A stretch of 64,000 nt of DNA from Serripes groenlandicus (GCA_031761405.1 JASEVX010000007.1:36708849-36772848); one strand, 5' to 3'; shown: positions 22,272-32,930, counted from the first letter of the stretch. Notes: generated by a model not told the origin, from the letters alone. Numbers and translations are program-made.

Positions 22272-22714
22272 TTAACCATTTCCCACATGCAAGAAGCATT
22301 TTGATACATCAGAAGCAGAGAGGAAAGTCTTTAACCCTTTCCCTCATATAGACGCTTTCTGACGCCTCTGCAGCAGACAGCTTTTTGAAAACATAGTGAC
22401 AAAAGAAGAAATTGCAATTTCTCCTTTTGCCACAATGTTTTCCACTTTTTGTCATAGGTTATCCATTCAATTATGGAGATTTTCTATGTTTTGACAAAAT
22501 ACGTTCAAAGTCGTCTGCTGCAGAATTGTCGTATGAGGGAAAGGGTTAAAACATTGTGGCAATAGGAAAATTGTTCAATTTGATATTTTTTTTCCTATGA
22601 TGTTTCCCAATCTATTTAATTAATGTAAATACTTTCAATTATAGACACTTCCCAAAATGTTTTCCTAGAATATTACGTTTTTTTCGAACTCATATGTTGT
22701 ATAAGGGAATTTAA
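22272..22714 (+). mobile_element. TTAA-MITE host copy, split by a younger copy of the same family
   Basis: Outer left end TTAACCATTTCCCACATGCA (22272) and outer right end TATAAGGGAATTTAA (to 22714). The internal TTAA at its CTTTTGAAAACATTG position received the copy at 22331-22549. Confidence 0.82.
22331..22549 (+). mobile_element. TTAA-MITE, young full-length copy nested in an older one
   Basis: TTAA at 22331-22334 and 22546-22549. Differs from 5489-5718 mainly by loss of the central loop (TTGCAATTTCTCC directly), leaving 219 bp. Confidence 0.92.
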
Positions 22715-23076
22715 AGGAATGAAAATAGTAGAATTTAAATATGCTTTCATGATCTTTGATTTTCTTTTTAAATATTTAAAACCTTGTTTAAGTTTCTTAA
22801 TGTTACCATTTATTTCAAAGAGAGATCTAAAACGGCATTTCCTGTGAATACTTCCTGGTTCTCCTATTTAGTGCCAAGAAAAAATTAATGATGCTCAGGG
22901 TAAAATATAATCTTTCTGATTCTTTTGAAATTTTTAACCTTTGACATAACATGGCAACATCTGTCAGATTTCAAAAAGAAGGAGAAATTAGAGTTAATTT
23001 GAAGCATTACAAATATTTGATGGAAGATGATCCCCTGTCAGAAAGGGAATACTGACTGAATGGACTGGAATTTTAT

Positions 23077-23294
23077 CAACCCTTTCGCACATACAACATA
23101 GCAGCAGCAGATGACTGTGAACAAATCTAGTCAAACATAAGGAAAATAAATGATATATAAAAAGAATTGAAATGAAAACATTGTGGCTAGAAGAGAAATT
23201 GCTCATTAAAGCAATTCCTCTTATTTGCCATAAAGTTTTCAAAAGTCATCTGCTGCAAGCAGGTCAAAATACTTCTGCATGTGGGGAAAGGATA
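23077..23294 (-). mobile_element. TTAA-MITE, full-length diverged copy
   Basis: CAACCCTTTCGCACATACAA left, stem ATTGCTCATTAAAGCAATT, GTCATCTGCTGCAAG, right GTGGGGAAAGGATAA. Confidence 0.78.
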
Positions 23295-23651
23295 AATACG
23301 CTCATAAGCTTGCATTAGATTCTCCCAAATTCACGACTTTAAAGGAAAAAAAAAAAATTAATGACCTAGCTATGCTCCAGGAAAACTAAAATCTATTAGT
23401 CATTTCAACTAATGCAGAATTTAATCACACTGCATATGCATATCAGCACAGTCTGATCTGAATCTATACTCAGTAGTTAATCAGTAACAGATGCCTGCAA
23501 GAAACTTCCAACAAACAGTAAACACTTGAATCAGGTACCAAAGATGCATAAACAGATCTTTGTCTACACTTTCATGAAATACACTTAGGCTGGGTTTCCT
23601 GGAGTAACTTGCTCAAATGAAAGTATAATTCTGAAAACACATTATACAGAA

Positions 23652-23838
23652 TTAACCCTTTCCCGAATATAGAAGATTTCTGACGCCTCTGCAGCAGACG
23701 AATTTTGAAAACATTTGTGACAAATGTAGAAATTGCTCAAAACGAGCCTTTTGCCACAATGGTTTCAACTTTTGTCAGTAAGTAAACCTTCATATATAGA
23801 GATGTGTTCAAAGTTTGCTGTATGTGGGAAAGGGTTAA
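23652..23838 (+). mobile_element. TTAA-MITE, full termini, shortened interior (187 bp)
   Basis: TTAACCCTTTCCCGAATATA left, CTGCAGCAGACGAATTTTG, right half compressed, GTGGGAAAGGGTTAA right. Confidence 0.85.
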
Positions 23839-23904
23839 GTAAATAACTCATTTCCGGTTGTGAGCAATTTCTATCTAAGAGCATCGGCCATGTCAGGGTT
23901 TGTT

Positions 23905-24122
23905 CAACAGCCAGGTGGAATCCGCTGTGGTCGAGGGGTTAGCGTCGGGGAATTCGAAACTGGATGTCCAGTCGCGGCACTACGGTCATGGTGGAGTGCC
24001 CTTGGGCAAGGCACATTTTCTAGCCTAGTACTGGTTTGTTTACCCAGGGATCATGAATAAGTGAACTGTCGCCGTGATATAACTGAAATAATGTTGAAAG
24101 CGGCGTAAAACCCCAATAAATA
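23905..24122 (+). mobile_element. tRNA-derived SINE with the conserved 3' core
   Basis: The head GCTGTGGTCGAGGGGTTAGC resembles a tRNA-Ser/Leu type A box; the B box is decayed. The body has GGCAAGGCACATTTTCTAGC and CCCAGGGATCATGAATAA. The 3' core CGTGATATAACTGAAATAAT followed by GCGGCGTAAAACCCCAATAAA is shared with the minus-strand SINEs of this window and matches the type of core shared among unrelated mollusc SINEs. Confidence 0.82.
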
Positions 24123-24237
24123 TCAACAGCCAGGTCATAACAAATACTTGAACTACAAACAGAGTTTGTAAAACTGTGCCCTATAGCTAACTTACAAACA
24201 TTTTGTAGAACCAGAATAAATAGAATGATGCCGACAC

Positions 24238-24297
24238 TTTTTTTTGAAAACAATGTGGCATAAGTAGATATTGCTCAAGATGTGGGAAAGGATAAAT
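24238..24297 (+). mobile_element. TTAA-MITE, large internal deletion
   Basis: TTTGAAAACAATGTGGCATA joins directly to ATGTGGGAAAGGATAA. Confidence 0.6.
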
Positions 24298-24371
24298 AGG
24301 CAATAGGACAAATAGGATTTGTACAGGCAGAGATGTGTAGTTGGATCAGACTTTACAAACTGATGAGAGTT

Positions 24372-24584
24372 TTAACCCTTTCACACATGCAGTCACATTT
24401 TGACACATTTGCAGCAAACAACTTTGGAAAACATTGTGGCTAAATTAATGATTTCAACATTTATAGAGCAATTTCTCCTTTTGCCACAACGTCTTCAACT
24501 CTCCTCAATACTTATACTTTCATTTATAGAGACTGTCCATATATACTGTCTGCTGCAGATTTGTTGTATGTGGGAAAGGGTTAA
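24372..24584 (+). mobile_element. TTAA-MITE, full-length diverged copy
   Basis: TTAA at 24372 and 24581; left CCCTTTCACACATGCAG, right TTGTATGTGGGAAAGGG. The left arm of the central palindrome has decayed while the right arm GAGCAATTTCTCC survives. Confidence 0.88.
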
Positions 24585-24688
24585 AGTATTTAGATTACAG
24601 CACCATTTCTCGAGACATATACCAATTTATTTTTGACAAGAGATATTTTCCCAACAATTGACTCTTGAAATGTCATATCCGGTAAAGC

Positions 24689-24889
24689 GTAACCCTTTCC
24701 CACATACAACAAATCTGCAGCAGATGACTTTGAAACATACCCAAAAAAAAATGAAACTCCTTTTAAATGAAAGTACAATAATTGAACCGATTTGAAATCA
24801 TTGTCGACAAAAGGAGAAATTGCTTGTTTTGTTTTGTTGACATGTTTTCAAAAAGCGTTATAAAGCGTTTATATGAGGGAAAGGGTTAA
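24689..24889 (-). mobile_element. TTAA-MITE, full termini, centre partly deleted
   Basis: GTAACCCTTTCCCACATACA left, AAACTCCTTTTAAATG, centre reduced to TTGCTTGTTTTG, right ATATGAGGGAAAGGGTTAA. Confidence 0.85.
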
Positions 24890-25078
24890 AACCAATCTCT
24901 TTTTTTTCTGGGAAAAAGTGAGCTATATACACCATTAATAATTTAATTAGTCACATCACACATGTCGTTATGATTTTTAAAGCATCTTGCTAATTAAACC
25001 GGCTAAACTGGCTAGGGTGCACCTAACAGCCCAACACTCAATCCAGTAAGTTTCCCACATACCAGACTCCATGATAGA

Positions 25079-25300
25079 TGTCCCTTCCCACAAACAAATG
25101 TTCTCTTGATACTTCTGCAGCAGACAACCTATTAAAAAAATTGTGGCAATGGCTAATTTGCTAATCATGGGTCATTTATGCTTTTGTCACAATGTTTTAA
25201 CTTTATTCAATTATTAATCTTTCATTAAATTATAGAGATTTTTGCATGAGTGTTTTCTAAGTCATCTGCTGCAGATTGATTGTATGTGGGAAAGTGTTAA
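25079..25300 (+). mobile_element. TTAA-MITE, full-length diverged copy
   Basis: Left TGTCCCTTCCCACAAACAAA, CTGCAGCAGACAACC, right GTATGTGGGAAAGTGTTAA. The central palindrome is lost. Confidence 0.8.
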
Positions 25301-25330
25301 ATATTTGAGAGAAACTTGTACTTGCCTTAA

Positions 25331-25560
25331 TTAACCCATTCCCTCATACGACAATTCTGCAGCAGACGACTTTGAATGTATTTTGTCAAAACATAGAATA
25401 TCTCCATAATTGAATGGATAACCTTTGACAAAAAGTGGAAAACATTGTGGCAAAAGGAGAAATTGCACGTTTTGTGCAATTTCTTCTTTTGTCACTATGT
25501 TTTCAAAAAGCCGTCTGCTGCAGAGGCATCAGAAAGTGTCTATATGAGGGAAAGGGTTAA
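25331..25560 (-). mobile_element. TTAA-MITE, young full-length copy (230 bp)
   Basis: TTAA at 25331 and 25557; mirror image of 5489-5718. Central stem TTGCAC-GTTTT-GTGCAA, i.e. GCA/TGC where others have GCT/AGC. Confidence 0.93.
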
Positions 25561-25959
25561 CATAATATAAAACCTACAAACATCAGGGCATATCACTGTG
25601 AACCTGAAATGAATGTTCAGCAACGAGAAGCTTCTAGAAATTTAAGTAATTCCACTCTGATATTATAATACTTTAACATTAGGAACTGATTCCATGCACT
25701 CTCTAAGCTACCACTACCTTTTCAAGCTGAAATTCAAGTACTTTTCTGAACTAGTTCAAGGAAAGATAACGATAAATATGACAATGTTGATTGATTCTAA
25801 TGACTTATTCGTTTGCCATCCATTTAGCTTATATATATAAACAAATAGAAATCTTATAATCATTTAGCCTTTATCCTGGAATCATGCATTCTAGTCTTGA
25901 TCGAAATACCACCTGGCCCATATTTAACTTGTTAAAATAATTACATGTTCACATACTAT

Positions 25960-26030
25960 ATTTTAATTATTTTTACTTAGATGTTTCCAATGTCATCTCC
26001 TGTAGGATTTGCTGTATGTGGGAAAGAATC
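25960..26030 (+). mobile_element. TTAA-MITE right-end fragment
   Basis: AGATGTTTCCAATGTCATC and GCTGTATGTGGGAAAGAATC only. Confidence 0.6.
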
Positions 26031-26393
26031 AACCAACATTGAATAAAATACTGGTAACTCTAGAATATCAGTATATTAATAAAATGTGCAGGTTATCTGC
26101 ATGTTCGTACAATTATCCAGGACCCTGCCAACATCAGTGCGGGCATCAACTTAGTTCAATGGTAAAGGAATCCATATTACAGGTGTTGCATATTTTCATG
26201 CATTTTGCATGTTCAGATAACATTATAAAGCACGCAGTTCATTTTGCTGTAACAGAAATTATTTCTGCACCTGTTTGCTTTTAATAACTACAGAAAGACC
26301 AAAGAACATGCACAATTTTAGTACATAATAGATTAATTTTAACACTGATTGATTGATTGATTGAATAGACTTACACCATTTTCAATATTATTT

Positions 26394-26695
26394 CAGTATT
26401 CCCATATATATATGATTTCTGATGCCGCTGCAGCAGACCACTTTTGAAAAACATTGTGGCAAACAGAGAAATTACTCATAATGAGCAATTACTCGTGGCA
26501 AACAGAGAAATTACTCATAATGAGCAATTACTCGTGGCAAACAGAGAAATTGCTCATAATGAGCAATTACTCTTTTTGCCAAATTGTTTTCAGCTCTATT
26601 CAATTATTCTACTTTTATTTTTAGAGATTTTCGATATATTTGCCTAAATTATTGTTAAGTTGTCAGACGCAGATTTGTCATATGTGAGATAGGAT
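26394..26695 (+). mobile_element. TTAA-MITE with a triplicated central hairpin
   Basis: Left AGTATTCCCATATATATATG, CTGCAGCAGACCAC, three tandem central units (26456-26572), then TTTGCCAAATTGTTTTCAG and a right end decayed to TGTGAGATAGGATG. Confidence 0.8.
26456..26572. repeat. 39-bp x 3 tandem repeat of the MITE centre
   Basis: GTGGCAAACAGAGAAATTAC begins at 26456, 26495 and 26534. Each 39-bp unit holds the palindrome TTACTCATAATGAGCAA. Because 39 is a multiple of three, it reads as a 13-residue repeat in the plus strand, which is not a gene. Confidence 0.93.
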
Positions 26696-26699
26696 GAAA

Positions 26700-27027
26700 G
26701 CGAGGCAGCTAGTACACCTTATGCAGAGAATCCTGAATTTCCAAAAAACATTCTTACAAGGTACCCGACAACTTTTAAGAACAATATGGGGTAAATGTGG
26801 AAAACCTTTGTTTGATAGAAATGCTTTTATTCAGTCTTCATTTTTCCAGATAATTCTCCATGTTCTTAGGTACATTGTGGATTTTTATAATGGTAATTTC
26901 ATGTTAATCACTTGCTGAAATTCAAAGAAACTTTATGTTAGATTAAGTACCGCAAGGAGCTAGGTGTGCATATTATCTATCAGCTTGAATGCTTTCATGT
27001 TGTGAAATTCTTCAAATAGGATATCAG
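26700..27027. other. No recognised feature
   Basis: AT-rich sequence, no repeats or exons recognised. Confidence 0.4.
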
Positions 27028-27163
27028 ATAACCTTTTCACATATGCACATGCATTTTACTTTTTTACAGCAGATGAATTTTGAAAACAATGTGGTATAAG
27101 GAGAAATTGTTCATTATTGGTTCCTAACATATTAAAATGCGCCGGAATGTGGGAAAGAGTTAA
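27028..27163. mobile_element. TTAA-MITE, deleted right half
   Basis: ATAACCTTTTCACATATGCA left, AGCAGATGAATTTTGAAAAC, centre AGAAATTGTTCATTATTGG, right ATGTGGGAAAGAGTTAA. Confidence 0.7.
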
Positions 27164-27639
27164 GAGGTTGATCACAGAAGAAATCATGATCAACTTTTCA
27201 ATTTACGAAATCTTTTTCTACACTTTATCAAAAATGTATTTTTGTTTATTATCGTTTATCTTTTCGATATTTTGAATATGAAAAAGACTACAAATCAGCA
27301 CCACAGGTAACTGTTATCCCTTTCCTACATACAACACATCTGACAAATATCATGGCCCAAATGTGAAAACTCCTTATAAATGAAAGTTAATTTGTTGAAA
27401 TGAGATCCCCTGCAAAAATAAAATTTGTAAAAGGACACTCTTACCACCTTGGTATAGCAGATCCTAAATAAGTGTGTCCACAAGGTTTTTCTAACATTTG
27501 ACCAAGTGACCTAGTGTTAGACCACACATGAATCAATTTCAGACCTGACTTGGAAATAATGAAGATAAATGTGTAGATGGTTTTTTTCATGACAATTGAA
27601 TGATCTATTTATATTTTTACAGTTTTTTAAACATATTTC

Positions 27640-27800
27640 AGTTATATCCTGATCAGTGGGTAGACAAGCCAGTACTGAGGCTACGTAATTTGCCTTGCCC
27701 ATTAGAACTCCATGACCACCATCACAACTGGGGATCGAACCCAGGACAGCTGGTTTCAAATCCCTGACACTAACCACTCAGCCACAGCAGTTTGATTGGA
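27640..27800 (-). mobile_element. tRNA-derived SINE, head well preserved
   Basis: The minus strand reads CTGTGGCTGAGTGGTTAGTG (A-box region of a tRNA-Ser/Leu type) and GGGTTCGATCCCCAG (B box), then TGGTCATGGAGTTCTAATGG and GGCAAGGCAAATTACGTAGC. The closest to a tRNA in this window, but it lacks an acceptor stem and runs on into the SINE body. Confidence 0.83.
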
Positions 27801-27859
27801 TGAAAAGTGTTGCCTTAAATGTGTTCAAAAGGTTTTTCTAACATTTTCATAAAGATTGG

Positions 27860-28120
27860 ATGAACTAGAAATATCACTGAAGGTGATGAATACCCCCAAC
27901 TGGTGCCTGACAATATACATATATATGAGAAATTCAAGGGGCCATAACTCATTTAAAAATAATTTGAGTGCAACATGCCGACAATATACACAACTAGGCT
28001 TGGTATCAATCATTCTTGTGAAGTTATATTGAATTCTGACCAAGGGTTGCTGAGAAATAGTGTTCACAAGAAATGTCTACAGACCAACTGTGTATGAGAA
28101 ATTCAAGGGGCCATAACTCA
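27860..28120 (+). mobile_element. ACAAG/hairpin class fragment, TATCACTGAAGGTGATG type
   Basis: A 5' hairpin TATCACTGAAGGTGATGAATA minus its last base, followed by one and a half ~165-bp monomers with GAAATTCAAGGGGCCATAAC at about 27931 and 28096. The 3' end is missing, cut by the next element. Confidence 0.6.
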
Positions 28121-29646
28121 TTTAACAAGATGTGTTTGTGAAACACTGATGCCCCCCAATGGCAACATCTAGGTCAAAGGTCAAGGTCGCAAGGTCAAAA
28201 ATGTTGGTACTGACAGAAAGGTCATGTCACAAGGAATACACATGTGAAATATGGTAGCCGTACCTGTTATGGTTCAAAAGTAGTGGTCAAGGTTAAAGTT
28301 TATTTCGAGAATGGCAACATCTAGGTCAAAGGTGAAGGTCACAAGGTGAAAAATTTTGGTACTGACAGAAAGGTCATGTCACAAGATATACACATGAAAT
28401 ATGGTAGCCGTACCTGTTACGGTTCAAAAATAGTGGTCAAGGTTAAAGGTTTTTTTCGAGAATGGCAACATCTAGGTTAAAGGTCAAGGTCGCAAGGTGA
28501 AAATTTTGGTAGTGACAGAAAGGTCATGTCACAAGGTATACACACGTGAAATATGGTAGCCGTACCTGTTATGGTTCAAAAGAAGTCGTCAAGGTTACAG
28601 TTTTTATCGAGAATGGCAACATCTAGGTCAAAGGTCAAGGTGAAAAATGTTGGTACTGCCAGAAAGGTCATGTCATAAGGTATACACATGTGAAATATGG
28701 TAGCCTTACCTGTTATGGTTCAAAAGAAGTGGGGAAGGTTAAAGGTTTTTTTGAGAATGGCAACATCTAGGTCAAAGGTCAAGGTCGCAAGGTTAAAAAT
28801 GTTGGTACTGACAGAAAGGTTATGTCACAAGGAATACACATGTGAAATATGGTAGCCGTACCTGTTATGGTTCAAAAGTAATGGCCAAGGTTAAAGTTTT
28901 TTTCGAGAATGGCAACATCTAGGTCAAAGGTCAAGGTCGCAAGGTCAAAAATGTTGGTACTGACAGAAATTTCATGTCACAAGGAATACACATGTGAAAT
29001 ATGGTAGCCGTACCTGTTATGGTTCAAAAGTAATGGCCAAGGTTAAAGTTTTTTTCGAGAATGGCAACATCTAGGTCAATGGTCAAGGTCGCAAGGTCAA
29101 ACATTTTGGTACTGACAGAAAGGTAATGTCACAAGGAATACACATGTGAAATATGGTAGCCGTACCTGTTATGATTCACGAAAATTTGGCCAAGTGACCC
29201 AGTTCTTTACCCCTATATATGAAGTAATTTTAAATTTTACTGGGATTTGATATAGATGAATGTTTTGATGAACCTTTATTATGATTTGATGAAAAATGAG
29301 GCTTCTATAGCATTCATAAGGCTTTTCTTAAATGTTACCTAGTGACCTAGTTTGTTTAGCCAATGTGACCCTGCTTAGAGTTAGACCAAGATATGATGAA
29401 GATGAATTTTCATGCAAAGTGGATGTTCAATGTGGTCTGTAGAGTGTATACCATTATACACAGAACACATTTTGAGGCATACTTAGTGTAACTTGCCGCT
29501 GACATATTTCGTTGTATGGTGGTTTACATTTTCCATATTGTTTTAATCAAATCCTTCCAACTATGCGTTAGATATGACTCCGAACATATGAACAGATGGA
29601 CAAACGAACAACCGCATTCCATCATCCCATTCGCCTTTGCCGGGGT
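28121..29646 (+). mobile_element. ACAAG/hairpin element with seven 152-bp monomers
   Basis: 5' ACAAGATGTGTTTGTGAAAC opens with the hairpin GTGTTTGTGAAACAC. After the monomer array (to about 29195) is a different unique part with GTGACCTAG-type blocks, a worn GGACAAACGAACAACCG tail and a CCCC/GGGG-poor terminus at CCGGGGTATAATTATT. Confidence 0.75.
28158..29195 (+). repeat. 152-bp tandem array, seven units
   Basis: Units begin AATGGCAACATCTAGGTCAA at 28158, 28310, 28461, 28612, 28756, 28908 and 29060 (period 151-152, one of 144). Each has AGGTCAAAGGTCAAGGTC-like sequence near its start. Confidence 0.93.
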
Positions 29647-29805
29647 ATAATTATTAAATAGAGTTGAAAATATTGCGTCAAAAGGAGAAATATTTTTAAA
29701 GGTTGTCTGTTGCAGATGTGTATGTATATGGGAAAAGGTTAATTAATACATACAAGACTGATCCAGTTTCTTCATAGCTCATCATCCATTACCCAATTAT
29801 AACTG

Positions 29806-30006
29806 TTAACTCCTTCCGACTTGCAGACACATGCACTGCAGACAACTTTTGAAAACATTGTGACAAAAAAAGAATGAGCATTTTCACCTTGTGCTGCAAT
29901 GTTTTCAATTCTATCCAATAATTTCATTCATAAAGATTTTCTGCATGTTTGTGCAAATGTTTTCAAAGTTGTCCGCCGTTGTTTATTGTAAGTGGGAAAG
30001 GGTTAA
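29806..30006 (+). mobile_element. TTAA-MITE, diverged copy sharing its right TTAA with the next
   Basis: TTAACTCCTTCCGACTTGCA left, right GTAAGTGGGAAAGGGTTAA. Its final TTAA (30003-30006) is also the first TTAA of the following copy. Confidence 0.85.
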
Positions 30007-30219
30007 CCCTTTCTCTCATATATACGCTTTTTGACGCCTCTGCAGCTTTTTTGAAAACATAGCGACAAAAGAAGAAATTGCTCAAAACGAGCAATTTCTC
30101 CTTTGGCCACAATGTTTTCCACTTTGAGTTATCCATTCAATTATAGAGATTTTCTATTTTTTGACAAAATATATTCAAAGTCGTCTGCTGCAGAATTGTC
30201 GTATGAGGGAAAGGGTTAA
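30003..30219 (+). mobile_element. TTAA-MITE, young full-length copy
   Basis: TTAA at 30003 and 30216; TTAACCCTTTCTCTCATATA left, stem GCTC-AAAAC-GAGC, right CGTATGAGGGAAAGGGTTAA. Lost part of the CTGCAGCAGACGG block (CTGCAGCTTTTTTG). Confidence 0.92.
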
Positions 30220-30539
30220 GAAATAAATAACCACTGTTAATTTGATATTTGATAGCTTGTTTTTCCAATGAAGTTATAAATAAAAGAAAATGAAAACCCT
30301 ACCCATCATTAACCTTACTCGGGTAAGAAAAGGGTTTCATTTACAGTTCTGCTGTTTCTTACATGTTTGTACAGTGTATAATTGTTATTCCATTGTTTCT
30401 TTTCATGCCAAAAAGCAGCCATCTGCTTTTAAAAAGTCCAAAGTAATTCATTTGTCATCATGTGGAAAATAAGAAATATATTCTTGGAAAAAATTTAAAA
30501 CTACGTAGAAACAAATATTTCTTTCTGGGTGATTTCTTT

Positions 30540-30609
30540 TACTTAATTCCCCACAATGGTGTATGCTGCAGTGGCATATTAAGTTGCTTATATCAGGGGA
30601 AAAGGTTAA
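30540..30609 (-). mobile_element. TTAA-MITE right-end fragment
   Basis: CCCCACAATGGTGTATGCTG to ATATCAGGGGAAAAGGTTAA; shares the terminal TTAA with the next copy. Confidence 0.6.
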
Positions 30610-30829
30610 AACCTTTCCCACATATGACAAATTTGTGGCAGGCGACTTTGAATACATCTGGTCAAAAATATGCTAAATCTCTATAAATAATTGCATACTT
30701 TCTGAAAAGAGTTGAAAGCATTGTGACAAAAGGTAAAATTGCTTCCTATGAGAAATTTCTCCTTTTGCCATAATTTTTTTAAAAGTCGTCTGCTACAGAA
30801 GCATTAAAATATATGTGGGAATGGGTTAA
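30606..30829 (-). mobile_element. TTAA-MITE, full-length diverged copy
   Basis: TTAA at 30606 and 30826; AACCTTTCCCACATATGACA left, GTCGTCTGCTACAG, ATGTGGGAATGGGTTAA right. Confidence 0.85.
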
Positions 30830-31062
30830 ATTTGCGTTAACAAGGCCCAACAATTGCTTGCTAGCATGGAAAATGAGCAAAGATTTGAATGGGTCATAGA
30901 ATTTCTCCAATTAGCCAATTACCAGAATTTTGGACCAATATAAATTCATTATTAAGAGCAAATGTAGAACAGGCATTAACAATTAAGTGAGTGTGTAGTA
31001 ATTTCACATCTAATACTGTAATACAATATTATTGGTAATGATTTTCATTAGTCATTCTCTGG

Positions 31063-31253
31063 TTTACCCATTCCCACATACAGCAAATCTGCAACAGATA
31101 ACTTTGAAATCATCTAGACAAAAATATGAAAAATCTCCATTAAAAAATATATATATGTTCATTATAATGAGCAATTTCTCCTTTTGCCACAATGTTATCC
31201 AAAGTCGTCTGCTGCAGATGCCTGAAATGCGTCTGCAGATGGGAAAGTGTTAA
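31063..31253 (-). mobile_element. TTAA-MITE, diverged copy
   Basis: TTTACCCATTCCCACATACA left, ATAATGAGCAATTTCTCC, GTCGTCTGCTGCAGATGC, right AGATGGGAAAGTGTTAA. Its left central arm is replaced by an (AT)n run. Confidence 0.83.
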
Positions 31254-31397
31254 ACCTCTCACTAATTAGTTTAGTCTGATCCAATTACACTTCTCTGAAA
31301 CTAATTATTTTTATTGACATGTATACATATACATGTAGTTTAGGAAAGGTTTTAAAAACACTTTTTTTTTAGCATATTTGTATGACCTTACTTTGAA

Positions 31398-31456
31398 TAA
31401 TAATAAAGTTGTCTGCTGCTGATGCATCAAAAAGTGGTTGCATGTGGCAAAGGGTT
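31398..31456 (-). mobile_element. TTAA-MITE right-end fragment
   Basis: AAAGTTGTCTGCTGCTGATG to GCATGTGGCAAAGGGTTA. Confidence 0.7.
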
Positions 31457-32115
31457 AGCACATTTAAGCTGTTTAAAATCCACATTAAATGAGTTTGCAG
31501 TGTATAAAATCTTTCTAATTGATATGTATCTTTTGTATCGATCTGGGGGTTTTGAATTCACAACCGCCTAAGTTACTTGCACTCGGCTATAGGAGCACCA
31601 ACCGTAATGGTATTATTTCATGTTAGACAAAAAGACTCATTGCTATAGGATCCAGTTGACTAATTGACAAACAGTGCAGAGCCTGATCAGACCTTGTAGG
31701 ATCAGTCTGTGTGGATGCATTAATAAATTTGGATCTACACTGCATGCAAATGCCTAAAGGTTGTCTTTTCTTAGAACGCCACTCAAATTATTTTTTGTGG
31801 AAACAAAAGATCACAAGTCAGCAATGGGATCACGTATGAGTACATATTGAGTTTGGAAGAGTTCATATAATTGGCATCAAAGAGGTAAGATAGTGGTTTA
31901 TTATGAGTAAGACCCAAAACAACAATTAAGCTATTGTGGGGTCAATTAGGCATAAAATACCACAGTAAATGGTTCAGAAACGGATGTTATCAAGTACATC
32001 TTTTATTCAGCCTGTTGGCCGAAAATTAATTTCCTAAGCAGCCATGTCCAGTGCAATTATGGAGAACTCTTTCCGCGACAGATTTTATATGAGCTGTGTT
32101 CTAGGAAAACCAACC
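31457..32115. other. Mostly unrecognised; possible decayed palindromic repeat
   Basis: CAGAGCCTGATCAGACC (31677-31693) with GTGTGGATGCATTAATAAAT resembles a dispersed motif also seen near 40880 and 55340-55560. A tRNA-like trace near 31550-31610 on the minus strand is too weak to call. Confidence 0.4.
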
Positions 32116-32270
32116 TTAACCCTTTCCCTCTTACAGGCACTTTCTGATGCCTGTGGTGCAGACGACTATTCGAAAATGTTATGGCAAAAGGAGAAATTGC
32201 TAAAAATGATTTCTCCTTTTCTCCTTTTGCCACAATGTTTTTAACTCTATTTAATGATTGAACTGTCATT
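32116..32270 (+). mobile_element. TTAA-MITE, right terminus lost
   Basis: TTAACCCTTTCCCTCTTACA left, centre duplicated locally (TTTCTCCTTTTCTCCTTTTG), then TTTTTAACTCTATTTAATG. Confidence 0.78.
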
Positions 32271-32344
32271 TTTGGAAAGTAATAATATTTTTGGGGAACA
32301 TAGGAAGTTTGATCTATATATAAAAATACATTCTCTTGATAAAA

Positions 32345-32930
32345 CTAGAGCTATCTCTGAATGTGATTAATACCCCACCCCCTTCCCCCTCCAGAAGTTT
32401 TCAAGTTATTCTCCAGACAAAAAAAATACAGTAATAAAGGGCAATGACTCTGTAGTTAGCTTAAATAGAGTAATGGTTCCATCTTGTAGTTTTAAAGTTA
32501 TTCTGCGGACAAGAAAAAGAAAGAAAGGGCAATAACTCAGTAATTAGCTAAGATAGAGTTATGTTTCTTGTACACTGCAATTCCTCTCATTGTACTCTAC
32601 CATTGTATGTAGTTTTATCAAGTTCCATCCCGTAGTTTAAAAGTTATTTTCTGGACAAGACACAAGTAAGAAAGCACAATAACTCTGTAATTAGCTTAAA
32701 TAGAGTTATGGTTCTTACATGTACACTGCACTTTCTCTCAGTGTGCTGTACCATTGTAGGATGTTTTATTTATTAAATTCCATCTTAAAGTTTAAAAGTC
32801 ATTCACCAGACAAGAAAAAGAAAGAAAGGGCAATAAATCAGTAATTAGCTAAAAGAGAGTTATGTTTCTTGTACACTGCACTTCCTCTTATTGTGCTCTA
32901 CCATTGAATGTAGTTACTTTTCTGTTTGTA
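32345..32930 (+). mobile_element. Tandem-core element, AGAGCTATCTCT type
   Basis: A 5' hairpin AGAGCTATCTCT and GTGATTAATACCCC, then about four ~150-bp monomers with AAGGGCAATAACTC/CAGTAATTAGCTA (near 32438, 32527, 32674, 32826). No microsatellite tail or 3' hairpin, so 3'-truncated. Confidence 0.65.

Larger units (their letters stand above)
27311..29743 (-). mobile_element. TTAA-MITE split by more than 2 kb of later insertions
   Basis: Left half 27311-27395 (TATCCCTTTCCTACATACAA, CTCCTTATAAATGAAAGTT) and right half 29646-29743 (ATTATTAAATAGAGTTG to ATGGGAAAAGGTTAA) meet exactly where intact copies read AAATGAAAG..ATAATTATTGAATAGAG. A SINE and two hairpin elements lie between. Confidence 0.7.

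Noticed and set aside
26444..26647. A repeat protein with a 13-residue period
   Set aside because: It is the translation of the 39-bp triplicated MITE centre; no other copy of the family has a conserved frame.
27740..27800. A functional tRNA gene on the minus strand
   Set aside because: A and B boxes are good, but there is no acceptor-stem pairing, no standard anticodon arm, and the sequence continues as a SINE body.
28158..29195. A CRISPR array
   Set aside because: Repeats are directly tandem with no unique spacers, the monomer is 152 bp, and the sequence is eukaryotic.
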